NCBI RefSeq assembly: GCF_023703085.1
Contig: NZ_JAMQJY010000003.1
Coordinates: forward strand, 62,001-126,000
Source of the DNA: Alkalicoccobacillus plakortidis
GTDB taxonomy: Bacteria; Bacillota; Bacilli; Bacillales; Bacillaceae_D
Length of the DNA: 64,000 bases
Reading direction: 5' to 3'
How positions within the stretch are numbered: position 1 is the first letter of the stretch; the number at the start of each line of letters is the position of its first letter. The notes beneath the pieces are model-generated. The model was given only the letters and a program-made list of their open reading frames with translations. It was not told the origin of the DNA and did not search any database. The position numbers were made by a program, and so were the translations under genes. Below, one piece after another: positions 17,951 through 27,120 of the stretch.

Positions 17951-18589
17951 ATGGAGACCGAAGAATTACGTATATTTAACAAGCAAGGTGAAACAATTGG
18001 GGTTAAACCTAGATCTATTGTGCACGAGCATGGTTTTTGGCATGAAACATTCCATTGCTGGATGATTGGTTCGATAAACAATACATACTATGTAGATTTA
18101 CAATTTAGAAGTCCGGATAAAAAAGACTTTCCGTCAAAATTTGATATTTCTGCAGCTGGTCACTTACTTAGTCATGAATCAAAAAAAGATGGTGTCCGAG
18201 AGTTACATGAAGAGATTGGTATAAAAGCAACCTTTGATGAGTTAATAAGCGTAGGCACTCTATCAGATACGATTACAACTGCGACTATGATAGATAACGA
18301 GTTTTGCCACGTTTTTCTCTACAGTGAGCTCCCAAAAAGAATGGATGAGTATCAGGTACAAACAGAAGAAGTTGGTGGCATGTTTCGCGTGCCCTGGTCC
18401 ACCTTTAAGAAAGTGCTTAACGACCCAGAATACTCAGTCGTTACAGATGGATTTTTAATCAAAACAGATCAAACGATTCAATTCTCAACTCAGCCATTAA
18501 CTAAAAATAATCTCGTCCCACATAGTGATTCATACTTTCAAACGTTAATCAAAGCAGTAGATCTATATATTGCCACTTCTCAAGAGTGA
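17951..18589 (+). CDS. NUDIX hydrolase
   Basis: A 212-aa protein starting at ATG 17951 after AAAGGAGG. The complete Nudix box is visible: GHLLSH-E-SKKDGVR-ELHEEIGI fits GX5EX7REUXEEXGU. The N-terminal region (IFNKQGETIGVKPRS...HEHGFWHETFHCWM) matches the group related to isopentenyl-diphosphate isomerase type I and YfcD-like hydrolases, but the full isomerase signature is not evident. Substrate is unknown. Its stop overlaps the stop of the convergent ykfD by 10 bp, with no terminator between them. Confidence 0.88.
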   Translation: METEELRIFNKQGETIGVKPRSIVHEHGFWHETFHCWMIGSINNTYYVDLQFRSPDKKDFPSKFDISAAGHLLSHESKKDGVRELHEEIGIKATFDELISVGTLSDTITTATMIDNEFCHVFLYSELPKRMDEYQVQTEEVGGMFRVPWSTFKKVLNDPEYSVVTDGFLIKTDQTIQFSTQPLTKNNLVPHSDSYFQTLIKAVDLYIATSQE

Positions 18590-19593
18590 AGTGAACCAGC
18601 CGCAGTTTCTTTTGCCGCTCCCGATTCTTCTAACAAATGACACGCTGCGAAATGACCCTGCTTCCACTCTTTTAGCGATGGTATTGATTCAGCGCAAACA
18701 TCCATGGCATAGGCACAGCGCGTACGGAACACACAGCCACTAGGAGGATCAATGGGACTCGGCAGCTCTCCTTTTAGAATAATCCGTTCTCGACTATCCT
18801 CTACGTCAGGATCAGGGATCGGAATAGCAGAAAGTAACGCCTGTGTATATGGATGAAGCGGATCCGCATATAGTGAGTCACTATCTGTTAGTTCAACAAT
18901 TTGTCCGAGGTACATAACAGCAATTCGATCACTGATGTGTTTGACCATCGATAAATCATGCGCTATGAATAAATAAGTTAGTCCTCTTTCTTTTTGTAGC
19001 TTTTTTAATAAATTGACCACCTGTGCTTGGATAGAAACATCTAGGGCAGATATTGGTTCATCAGCGATGATGAACTCAGGCTCAAGTGCTAGTGCGCGGG
19101 CAATGCCTATTCGCTGTCTTTGCCCACCACTAAATTCATGTGGGTAACGCCCGGCATGCTCTTCATTTAGACCAACCGTGCGCAATAGCTCATGCACTCG
19201 CTCTTTTCTTTTTTTTCCTTTATTTAAGCCCTGTATATCCATCCCCTCTGCAATACTGTCCAGTACTGTCGCACGCGGGTTTAATGAGGCATATGGATCC
19301 TGAAAGATCATCTGCATTTGACGGGTTAGTTGCTTCTTTTCATTCTCCGTTGCTTCAAAAACGTTCAGACCATTAAACGTGACTTCACCTGCTGTTTTCT
19401 GATATAGACGGATCAGCGTTCTTCCTAAGGTAGACTTCCCGCATCCTGATTCTCCAACTAATCCAAAGGTCTCTCCTTTTTTAATTGAGAAGGAAACGTC
19501 GTTCACTGCTTTTAATGTCTGACCTTTGCCAACAGAAAAGTGTTTCTTTAAATGAGATACAACAAGCAAATCTTCTGTTTTCCTCTCAGACAC
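18580..19593 (-). CDS. ykfD: Peptide ABC transporter ATP-binding protein (OppF/AppF type)
   Basis: A 337-aa ATPase. Walker A GLVGESGCGKSTLGRTL, Q-loop MIFQDPYASLNPR, signature FSGGQRQRIGIARAL, Walker B FIIADEPISALD, then the C-terminal oligopeptide-transporter extension with cysteines (GCVFRTRCAYAMDVC). Last gene of the dpp-ykf operon, in the position of B. subtilis ykfD, where it probably partners DppD in import of muropeptides or dipeptides. The start lies 24 nt downstream of ykfC. Confidence 0.93.
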   Translation of the reverse strand: MSERKTEDLLVVSHLKKHFSVGKGQTLKAVNDVSFSIKKGETFGLVGESGCGKSTLGRTLIRLYQKTAGEVTFNGLNVFEATENEKKQLTRQMQMIFQDPYASLNPRATVLDSIAEGMDIQGLNKGKKRKERVHELLRTVGLNEEHAGRYPHEFSGGQRQRIGIARALALEPEFIIADEPISALDVSIQAQVVNLLKKLQKERGLTYLFIAHDLSMVKHISDRIAVMYLGQIVELTDSDSLYADPLHPYTQALLSAIPIPDPDVEDSRERIILKGELPSPIDPPSGCVFRTRCAYAMDVCAESIPSLKEWKQGHFAACHLLEESGAAKETAAGSLHS

Positions 19594-19617
19594 CTCAACT
19601 CACACTCCTACTCTAAA

Positions 19618-20521
19618 TTAAGTCCAGTACCTTCTTGAGAGGCAATGTTCTTTTTTATATGTTCCAGTAATCTCAACCTCTTCAACACTTTTTCCGGTTT
19701 TTGGTGCATGAATCATACTCCCATTACCTGCATACATCGCAACATGATGGACACGGCCTGCTCCTTCTTCATAGGCAAAATAAAGTAAATCACCTGGTTG
19801 TAAATCCTCTGGTTGAACCTCTACTCCTTGCAGTGCTTGCTCCGATGCATCTCTAGGTATGGTCAGCCCAAATGCTCGATGCAATTGATAAACAAAACCA
19901 GAACAATCGAAGCCAAAGCCACTCATGCCTGCCCAAAGATAAGGCAATGTAAGAAATTGTCTGCCCATTTGAACAAGCTCTTCACCTGACTCTGGTGAAA
20001 TACATTCATTCGGGTAGACCACACGAATATCCTCATTTTTCAGCCTACCTTTACCAATCGGAGTCTGAACGACTACCCATGTAGCATCTGAATCAATAAT
20101 CGGAAGGCGTGTTTGAAAACTAATTTCCATACATTTCTCATGATCCATATGATAGAGCCAGGCTGTCTGTGACACAACAAAGGCAAGTGGTGCAGTTTCA
20201 TACATTTGCGGGACTGCCTCAAGCTGCTTGACGGGTATCCATCCGGGATATCCAAGCTCTGATTTTATAGTAGGCTGATCAATGACACGCACTTCTGCCC
20301 AAGCCATCCCTTTCACTCTTTTTTACGACCTCTTGACCAAATAGGACTTGTGTCTGGGCCCGATTTGATGTGCACAAATCTAGTCGTTGATCATAGGTTA
20401 GATTTTTTAGCCAGTCACGTATCTCAACTGGGTATCTCAGCGTTGGTTGATCGATCTCCCGAATAGAGTTTGGATTCGTCCAAATGGTTGCTACCGCCGT
20501 ACGTACAGCACATCGTTCCAT
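19618..20521 (-). CDS. ykfC: Gamma-D-glutamyl-L-diamino acid endopeptidase, NlpC/P60 (one-base frameshift)
   Basis: Cytoplasmic NlpC/P60 cysteine peptidase with N-terminal SH3-like domains, 300 aa after repair (B. subtilis YkfC is of similar size). The catalytic domain has FGFDCSGFVYQLHRA (Cys) and VHHVAMYAGNGSMIHAP (His). The frame breaks at CCAAGC (20299-20304). Removing one base joins SERDG to WAEVRVIDQP inside the second SH3-like domain. YkfC cleaves gamma-D-Glu-diaminopimelate bonds in recycled murein peptides taken up by Dpp. The ATG follows the ykfA stop by 3 nt, with the ykfA 3' end (AAAGGAGG) serving as ribosome site. Confidence 0.92.
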
Positions 20522-20524
20522 TTT

Positions 20525-21452
20525 TTAACCTCCTTTTACTCCAGGTTCTATTACGATCCTCTTTTGATTAAAGCTTATCGTTCCATTTACTCCTAGTGGA
20601 ATGGAAACGGTTGGAGTACAATGTCCTATTTGAAGACCTGTTATGGCAGGTGTATCTGCTAATGTAATGTGGTGAGTTAACACGTCGGTAATGGAGAGCG
20701 AATTCTGCCTTTTTACTGGTGTACACTGATGAAAATCTCCAACAAGAATCGCCTTAGCTTCTTGTAGTTTTCCAAGCCATTCTTAGTTGGTTTAACATGC
20801 GATCCAAGCGGTAGGGCTCCTCACCTACATCTTCAATAAACAAAATTTTATCCGTTGTATCTATTTCAAAATCTGTGCCGAGTGTACTGGTTAACAGGGT
20901 AAGGTTGCCTCCAATAATAGGTGCTGTCACCTCATCCTGTACTTGACCTATAACCTGAAGTGTTGAAACACTCTCATCATAGGTGATCGTCATCGGTTTA
21001 AAGACTTGATGTAGAAATCGTTCTGTAAAAGGATGAATGTCCCCACCCAAATCACTACTCATCATTGGACCATGAAATGTGACAAGTCCCGTTTGCTGAT
21101 AAATGGTTTGATGTAAAAACGTTGCATCACTATATCCCCAGAAAATCTTCGGGTTTTTTCGTATAATCTCAAAATCAAGATGTTCAACAACTCTTGCTGA
21201 ACCATACCCTCCATATGCACAAAAAACACCTTTTATTTCTTCATCTTGAAACATATGTAGGAGGTCCTGAGCTCGTGCTAAATCTGTACCAGCCAAATAT
21301 CCATATTCATTTGATACAGAGTCTCCGACCTTAATATTCAATCCGTATTTTTTATAATGGCTGATACCTTGCTGTAACCGAATTGGATCTGGTGGACTTG
21401 AAGGAGCAATGATTCCAATCGTATCGCCTTGCTTTAGTGGAGCTTGTTTCAT
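20525..21452 (-). CDS. ykfA: LD-carboxypeptidase, peptidase S66 (one-base frameshift)
   Basis: A 308-aa murein-peptide carboxypeptidase after repair. N-terminal GDTIGIIAPSSPP, nucleophile region AYGGYGSARVVEHLD and IFWGYSDATFLH, then GGNLTLLTSTLGT and the catalytic-dyad area IEDVGEEPYRLDRML. The frame breaks at CCAAGC (20772-20777). Deleting one base gives QLRMAGKLQEAKAILVGDF, the family-typical QLxxAGKL, and runs to a stop at 20525 next to the ykfC ATG. S66 enzymes release the terminal D-Ala from L,D-linked muropeptides. In B. subtilis ykfB follows; it is missing here. Confidence 0.92.
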
Positions 21453-21481
21453 CTTCTCTTCCTCCCGGTTAGATAGTCAAA

Positions 21482-21503
21482 AGGGTCCAGTTTCCCAGAC
21501 CCT
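21482..21503 (-). other. Hairpin between dppE and ykfA
   Basis: AGGGTC/GACCCT inverted repeat with a 10-nt loop, followed on the minus strand by TTTTG. It may be a weak or partial terminator, or an mRNA 3'-end stabiliser for the abundant dppE transcript. Confidence 0.5.
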
Positions 21504-21513
21504 CCTGTTTAAC

Positions 21514-23169
21514 CTATTGGATACTCGCCCATTTTAATTCAATGTAACCAACTGGATGACGGATGATCCCACTGACTTCATCAGCTTGTAATAAAGGCTG
21601 ATTATAAAAGTAGATCGGGAAAATAGGTGCTTCTTTCATTAAGATCTCTTCAGCCTGATGCATCATTTCAAAGCGTGTTTGCTCGTCAGCTTCTGATTTT
21701 GCAGCGGCAATAAGATCATCATACTCATCATTGCTCCACCCTGTTCGATTCATAGAGCTACCTGTAACAAAGCTCTCCAAATAGTTAATTGGATCGGCAA
21801 AGTCCGCAATAAAGGACGAACGAGAGAACTGCATTTCTAAATTCTGTTGAGCTTCAAGAAACACATTCCATTCGGTGTTAGCAAGGGTAACATCTACATC
21901 AAGATTCGTTTTGAACATATCTTGAAGAACCTCTGCAATTAACTTATGCTCATCACTTGTGTTATAAGACAATGTGATATCAGGAAGCTCTGAATATCCT
22001 TCTTCCTCCATACCTTCTTCAAGTAATGAATTGGCTTCTTCTGGATCAAAGCTTAGCAGGTCTCCACCAACATCTCGGAAATCTTCTCCTGATGGTTCAG
22101 GGAACCCATTAGCCACAAATCCATGCGCTGCATTTTCGTTTCGTTTTGTCACGTAATCCACAATTTCCTGTTGATCTACAGCCATTGAGAAGGCTTTACG
22201 AATCTTTTCATTTTGGAACGGTTCCATCTCTACATTAAAACGATAGAAATACGTACCAGACTGATCCTCAAAATGAACATCTCCATCCGCAATCAACTGC
22301 TCTGCAAGTTCAGTAGGAATAGATGAGGTGTGGAGATCACCCGTTTCGAACATTTGATATTCTGTGTTGCGGTCACTTACCATTTCCCAAACAACACCAT
22401 CTAATTGGACTGAATCAACATCCCAATACTCTTCATTTTTATCCATTGTTAAATTTGAATTATGGTTCCAACCCGTCAAGGCAAACGGACCATTTCCGAC
22501 AAATGTATCCGCTTCGGCTGCCAAGCTATCATCCTCTTCAACGGTTGCCTGATGCACTGGGAAAAAGGCAGGATTGGAAATGATACTTAGGAAATATGCC
22601 TGTGGGCTGTTTAGAGTGACTTCAAGTGTCTTATCATCTACTGCTGAAACAGCCATATCATCAGCGGAACCTTCTCCACTATTATATGCGCTAGCTCCTT
22701 CGATTAAGTCCGTTAAAAAGGCTGCGTCTGCTGCCGTTTCAGGATCCGCTAATCGCTTCCAGGCAAATTCAAAATCATTTGCGGTTACCGGTTCACCATT
22801 GGACCAGTTTGCATCTTCACGAATGGTAAATGTGTAGGTAAGTCCGTCATCAGACACTTCCAAGCTCTCTGCAGTTGCCTCTTCTGGCTCATGTGTATCA
22901 CCTAATCTCGTCAAGCCTTCCATCAAGTTATTCAAGATGTTATATGAAACATTGTCAAATGCCTTCGTTGAATCGAGTGACGTCGGTTCGTTCTCATTAT
23001 TCAAGCGCAGGATATTGTCACTAGAGCCACCACCCTCGGCCGTTCCTTCATCTGTGGTTTCTCCGTCGTCTGTCCCACTGTCTGAATCAGTACCACCTGT
23101 TGTTGTACAGGCTGCAAGCATCACCATAAGTCCAAACATGACGATCAACATTAGTAACGATTTTTTCAT
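21514..23169 (-). CDS. dppE: Dipeptide-binding lipoprotein
   Basis: A 551-aa SBP family 5 lipoprotein. Signal peptide with lipobox LAAC (Cys21), then a Gly/Asp/Glu-rich linker. Family signatures: FDNVSYNILNNLMEGL, YTFTIREDANWSNGEPVTANDF and, near the C-terminus, a PIFPIYFYNQPLL segment. It captures di- or tripeptides outside the cell and delivers them to DppBCDF-type permeases. The acidic linker is as in the other lipoproteins of this window. Position in the operon is as in B. subtilis dppABCDE. Confidence 0.95.
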   Translation of the reverse strand: MKKSLLMLIVMFGLMVMLAACTTTGGTDSDSGTDDGETTDEGTAEGGGSSDNILRLNNENEPTSLDSTKAFDNVSYNILNNLMEGLTRLGDTHEPEEATAESLEVSDDGLTYTFTIREDANWSNGEPVTANDFEFAWKRLADPETAADAAFLTDLIEGASAYNSGEGSADDMAVSAVDDKTLEVTLNSPQAYFLSIISNPAFFPVHQATVEEDDSLAAEADTFVGNGPFALTGWNHNSNLTMDKNEEYWDVDSVQLDGVVWEMVSDRNTEYQMFETGDLHTSSIPTELAEQLIADGDVHFEDQSGTYFYRFNVEMEPFQNEKIRKAFSMAVDQQEIVDYVTKRNENAAHGFVANGFPEPSGEDFRDVGGDLLSFDPEEANSLLEEGMEEEGYSELPDITLSYNTSDEHKLIAEVLQDMFKTNLDVDVTLANTEWNVFLEAQQNLEMQFSRSSFIADFADPINYLESFVTGSSMNRTGWSNDEYDDLIAAAKSEADEQTRFEMMHQAEEILMKEAPIFPIYFYNQPLLQADEVSGIIRHPVGYIELKWASIQ

Positions 23170-23198
23170 AACACTGCCTCCTTTAAAAGATGGTTTAT

Positions 23199-24227
23199 TT
23201 AGACCGATTTTCGAAGCATCGGTAGTTCCTCATCACCAAACGCTTGTCTTGCGCGAGCATCCTGTAACCAGCAAGCTACATAGTGCTGCGTGTTAGCTTC
23301 AACTCGAGCAGGATCATATTCCGTACAAACATCCATTGCATATTCACACCGATCAGCAAACGCACAACCAGTTGGTGGGGAAAATAGATCTGGTGGTGTG
23401 CCCGCAATCGGAACTAACGGAACATGGCGATCCGCATCCATTCGAGGAACAGAATGCAACAAACCTCGCGTATAAGGATGCTGCGCCTGATAAAATAAAT
23501 CTCTGCGATTGCCTTCTTCCACCACCTTACCCGCGTACATCACTTGAATACGATCAGCAAGCTGAGCCACCACTCCTAAGTCATGGGTGATCATAATAAT
23601 CGCTACACCCATTTTCTTTTGAATATCTTTAAACAAATCGAGAATCTGAGCTTGAATCGTGACATCAAGGGCGGTTGTTGGTTCATCAGCAATCAAAATC
23701 TCCGGATCGCACATTAAGGCCATCGCAATCATAATCCTCTGCCTCATTCCTCCACTGAATTGGTGAGGAAACTGTTTTAGTCGTTCTTTTGCATTTGAAA
23801 TCCCAACTAAATCAAGCATAGACAGTGCTCTTTTTCCCGCTTCCTTTTGAGACAGCTTCTGATGTCTAATTAGCCCTTCCGTTAATTGATCACCAATCGT
23901 TAAAGTTGGATTCAATGACGTCATTGGATCCTGAAAAATCATCGAGATCTCCCTCCCACGTATTGAGCGCATCTTTTTCTGAGAATACGAGAGCATATTT
24001 TCACCTTTAAAAAGAATCTCTCCACTTAGGATCTTGCCGGGAGGTTCCGCGATTAATCGCATGATGCTTTGAGCTGTCACACTTTTACCGCAGCCACTCT
24101 CCCCAACAATAGCCAGAGTCTCTCCTTTTTCGATCGATAGATTCACACCTCGAACAGCATGTACACGTCCCCCATATGTATCAAATGAAACATGTAGATT
24201 TCTCACATCTAGCAATTTTTCGCTCAT
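23199..24227 (-). CDS. dppD: Dipeptide ABC transporter ATP-binding protein
   Basis: A 342-aa ATPase. Walker A IVGESGCGKSVTAQSIM, Q-loop MIFQDPMTSLNP, signature FSGGMRQRIMIAMAL, Walker B ILIADEPTTALD, and a C-terminal cysteine-rich extension (GCAFADRCEYAMDVC). It forms the ATPase pair with YkfD on the cytoplasmic face. Six nucleotides separate it from dppC. Confidence 0.95.
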   Translation of the reverse strand: MSEKLLDVRNLHVSFDTYGGRVHAVRGVNLSIEKGETLAIVGESGCGKSVTAQSIMRLIAEPPGKILSGEILFKGENMLSYSQKKMRSIRGREISMIFQDPMTSLNPTLTIGDQLTEGLIRHQKLSQKEAGKRALSMLDLVGISNAKERLKQFPHQFSGGMRQRIMIAMALMCDPEILIADEPTTALDVTIQAQILDLFKDIQKKMGVAIIMITHDLGVVAQLADRIQVMYAGKVVEEGNRRDLFYQAQHPYTRGLLHSVPRMDADRHVPLVPIAGTPPDLFSPPTGCAFADRCEYAMDVCTEYDPARVEANTQHYVACWLQDARARQAFGDEELPMLRKSV

Positions 24228-24233
24228 TGAATC

Positions 24234-25166
24234 TTACCTCCTTAACTTAGGATCTAGCGCATCCTGGAGCCCATCTCCAAGCACATTAAACGCAAACATC
24301 GTAATGGATATGAAGAAAGCCGGGAAAAACAACCTCCACCACGTGCCAGATGTTAAGGTTCCAAGTGCGTCCTCAGCCATCACTCCCCAACTGGCAAATG
24401 GAGCTTGCACACCTAATCCAAGGAAGCTAAGAAAAGCCTCGGCAAAAATAGCGGTTGGTACCGTTAATGTCATTTGTACAATAATGGCTCCAACGGCATT
24501 TGGAAGTAATGCTTTTCGGATAATATGACTTGCCTTGCCTCCCAACGTTCTTGATGCTAGGACATACTCATTGGTCTTTATTTGAAGAACTTGTCCGCGG
24601 ACAATACGTGCCATACCTACCCAACCCGTTACTGTTAACGCGACTATAATCGTGAACAAACCTGGTCCCATCACAACCATTAACAGGATGACAACTAATA
24701 GATACGGAAGTCCATACAGCACTTCTACCACTCTCATCATGGCATTATCAGTGCGACCTCCCTTATATCCCGAGATTCCTCCGTAGATAATGCCAATGAC
24801 ACAGTCAATTAACGCAGCCATAAATCCTACAAACAAACTAATTCTCGCACCGTACCAGGTTCGTGCAAACATATCGCGCCCCAGACTATCGGTTCCAAAC
24901 CAGTGATCCATCGATGGTGGTTGATTGGCATTGGTACGGAGCTGAGTCGTGACACTATGAGGACTGATCATCGGTCCGATAATTGCCATTACAATTAATA
25001 AAATCATGACAATGAGTCCGGTCATCGCCAACTTATTTTTTCTTAAGCTCATCCATGCGGCTTGCCAATAGCTGACCGATGGACGAACCACTCGTTCTGC
25101 TTTTGTGCTATCTTGCTTTCTTTTTTGAAATAACTCATCAGGAATTGATTGTTCAGTACGCTGCAT
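24234..25166 (-). CDS. dppC: Dipeptide ABC transporter permease
   Basis: A 310-aa permease. I chose ATG 25166 (MQRTEQSIPDELF), seven bases after AAGGAGGAG; the open frame to 25232 would overlap dppB without a ribosome site. It has one N-terminal helix (LAMTGLIVMILLIVMAIIG), the N-terminal OppC-type loop HWFGTDSLGRDMFARTWYG, and the EAA loop (EYVLASRTLGGKASHIIRKA). It pairs with DppB to form the membrane channel. Confidence 0.95.
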   Translation of the reverse strand: MQRTEQSIPDELFQKRKQDSTKAERVVRPSVSYWQAAWMSLRKNKLAMTGLIVMILLIVMAIIGPMISPHSVTTQLRTNANQPPSMDHWFGTDSLGRDMFARTWYGARISLFVGFMAALIDCVIGIIYGGISGYKGGRTDNAMMRVVEVLYGLPYLLVVILLMVVMGPGLFTIIVALTVTGWVGMARIVRGQVLQIKTNEYVLASRTLGGKASHIIRKALLPNAVGAIIVQMTLTVPTAIFAEAFLSFLGLGVQAPFASWGVMAEDALGTLTSGTWWRLFFPAFFISITMFAFNVLGDGLQDALDPKLRR

Positions 25167-25170
25167 CAGC

Positions 25171-26100
25171 TCACTCCTCCTTCTTGTGGAGCTTAATTCG
25201 CGGATCAAGAATTCCGTACAGAACATCAACAATCAGTAGCATAATCATCAATATGCCACTATAAAAAATCGTTGTACCCATAATGACCGGATAATCTCTG
25301 CTGTTAATGCTCTCTACGAAGTAACGTCCCATACCTGGTATCGCAAAAATTTTCTCAATCACAAAGCTACCTGTTAAGATCGAAGCTACTAGTGTGCCTA
25401 GTATCGTGACAACGGGCAGCAATGCATTTCGCAATGCATGCTTCACTACAATTTTAAAAGGAGAAATGCCCTTCGCTTTTGCCGTTCGAATATAATCCTG
25501 CGTCAGCACCTCCACCATACTTGAACGTGTTAAACGAGCGATAATTGCCATCGGAGTTGTGCCGAGAGCCAAGGCTGGCAAAATCATATGCTTCCAACTC
25601 GCCCACGTTCCAACTGGCAGCAACCTCCACTGGCCAGCAACTTGATAGATTAAGAGTGTTGCTAAAATAAAATTTGGAACTGAAATGCCAATAACCGCAA
25701 ACGTCATCATGCCATAATCGATGACTCCATTCCGCCTAAGGGCTGCGAGAATGCCCAATGTGATACCAGAAATAATCGCCACAATCAACGCTGCAATACC
25801 AAGTTCAAGTGAAACAGGAAAACCGCGTGAAATTAACTCATTCACAGTCGTAGGAGATTGCTTAATCGAAGGACCAAAATCAAACTGTGCCAACGATTTC
25901 AAATAATCAAAATATCTTATGTATAGTGGATCATTTAGACCAAAATGCTCCGCCATATTTGCTTGAACAGCAGCATTTGTTGTCTGCTCCGTGTTAAGGG
26001 GAGATCCCGGTACCGCATGCATCAGGATAAACGTTAATGTGATAATGACCCACATCGTCACAATCATCCCAAGCACCCTTTTTCCTATATATTTGAGCAT
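25171..26100 (-). CDS. dppB: Dipeptide ABC transporter permease
   Basis: A 309-aa inner-membrane permease of the binding-protein-dependent type. It has the N-terminal helix and extracytoplasmic region of DppB/OppB (TLTFILMHAVPGSPL; HFGLNDPLYIRYFDYL), the EAA motif region (DYIRTAKAKGISPFKIVVKHA) and the typical end FYSGILMIMLLIVDVLYGIL-DPRIKL. Normal length. It lies 16 nt after dppA. Confidence 0.96.
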   Translation of the reverse strand: MLKYIGKRVLGMIVTMWVIITLTFILMHAVPGSPLNTEQTTNAAVQANMAEHFGLNDPLYIRYFDYLKSLAQFDFGPSIKQSPTTVNELISRGFPVSLELGIAALIVAIISGITLGILAALRRNGVIDYGMMTFAVIGISVPNFILATLLIYQVAGQWRLLPVGTWASWKHMILPALALGTTPMAIIARLTRSSMVEVLTQDYIRTAKAKGISPFKIVVKHALRNALLPVVTILGTLVASILTGSFVIEKIFAIPGMGRYFVESINSRDYPVIMGTTIFYSGILMIMLLIVDVLYGILDPRIKLHKKEE

Positions 26101-26116
26101 GATTCAACCACCTTTT

Positions 26117-26941
26117 TCAGCAGAAAGCTGTCCTCATCGCTAGCTCCGTCATAACAAGCATCGCTCGATAAGCTTCAAGAATATCTTTCGCTTGAAAACG
26201 AACCGTTGTTGTTCCATCCTCAATTTCAGCCCCTGGCATTAACGCGGCCCACTCCGCCTGTCCATAATTCGTAAACTCAATTCGTAGCAGTGGCTTTTCC
26301 GGTGGAATGAGAGGTTTGACCTTATTTCGTTTGTGCAAAGCCTCCTTTGTTTTCTGCTTAAGCAGTTCTCCTGCCTTTTGAGGAGTCAAACAAATAGCTG
26401 ATGACCTTGACTGCTGCTCCTTCACAATAGCTGTAGTGACATTTGGAATGAGTGCCTCTGCCTCCTTCGCTGTCTCATCATCCCCACTGACCATAAGAAC
26501 AGGTACACCATAATAACCTGCCACATAGGCGTTAAACCCCATCTCACCTATTTCATGATCGTTAATGTACATCGTGCGAACACCAAAGATCATCGTATGG
26601 CTCATAACTCCTTTTTGAGAGGCTCTCGCATGATAACCAAGAAAAAAAGCACCACTATATTCTTCATTTAGACCTTGTACCATTGAATATGGTTTTACAT
26701 CTCCTGAAATCAGTTTTGCTTCTGTATGTATCTCTTCAATTAATAAATTGTTCATCTTTGAATGACTATCATTCACAATGATTTCCTTACCGCCTAATTG
26801 CAGAGCCTCCTCTATCACATGATTTGCTTCCTCCGTCATTAGTGATTGCCCTCGTCTATAATGCCGCTTGGACGAATCAACAAACTGTTCATCAGCAAAG
26901 CCAGATATTCCTTCCATATCAATAGATAAATAGAGTTTCAT
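26117..26941 (-). CDS. dppA: D-aminopeptidase DppA, peptidase M55
   Basis: A 274-aa zinc D-aminopeptidase, the length of B. subtilis DppA. I chose ATG 26941 (MKLYLSIDMEGISGF) after GGGAGGATGCT; the frame extends upstream to 27001 without family similarity. Visible motifs: SIDMEGISG with metal ligands Asp and Glu, NDSHSKMNN (His ligand), FLGYHARAS, and GDDETAKEAE. DppA forms a decameric ring and hydrolyses peptides with N-terminal D-Ala, feeding murein recycling. First gene of the dpp-ykf operon; the promoter carries a cre site. Confidence 0.96.
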   Translation of the reverse strand: MKLYLSIDMEGISGFADEQFVDSSKRHYRRGQSLMTEEANHVIEEALQLGGKEIIVNDSHSKMNNLLIEEIHTEAKLISGDVKPYSMVQGLNEEYSGAFFLGYHARASQKGVMSHTMIFGVRTMYINDHEIGEMGFNAYVAGYYGVPVLMVSGDDETAKEAEALIPNVTTAIVKEQQSRSSAICLTPQKAGELLKQKTKEALHKRNKVKPLIPPEKPLLRIEFTNYGQAEWAALMPGAEIEDGTTTVRFQAKDILEAYRAMLVMTELAMRTAFC

Positions 26942-27054
26942 AGCATCCTCCCTGTTAAATAACTTCCAGTACGTTTCCTCATTATCAAAGAAATCAGACA
27001 AATTTGAAAGTCTTTCGTGAGGAAATATGACATAAACTAGCAGATAGAATTCGA

Positions 27055-27105
27055 TTGAAAGCGTTTACTTCAATAAGTATACCTGTTCCTTTATTTGGAT
27101 TTCAA
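27055..27105 (-). promoter_or_regulatory. dppA operon promoter with CcpA cre site
   Basis: Minus strand: TTGAAA (-35, 27100-27105), an 18-nt spacer, TATACT (-10, 27076-27081). TTGAAAGCGTTTACTT at 27055-27070 reads as a near-consensus cre box and covers the expected start site, which predicts catabolite repression. In B. subtilis dpp is controlled by CodY and AbrB; I did not see a clear CodY box. Confidence 0.7.
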
Positions 27106-27120
27106 CCTCTTTCTGAGCCG

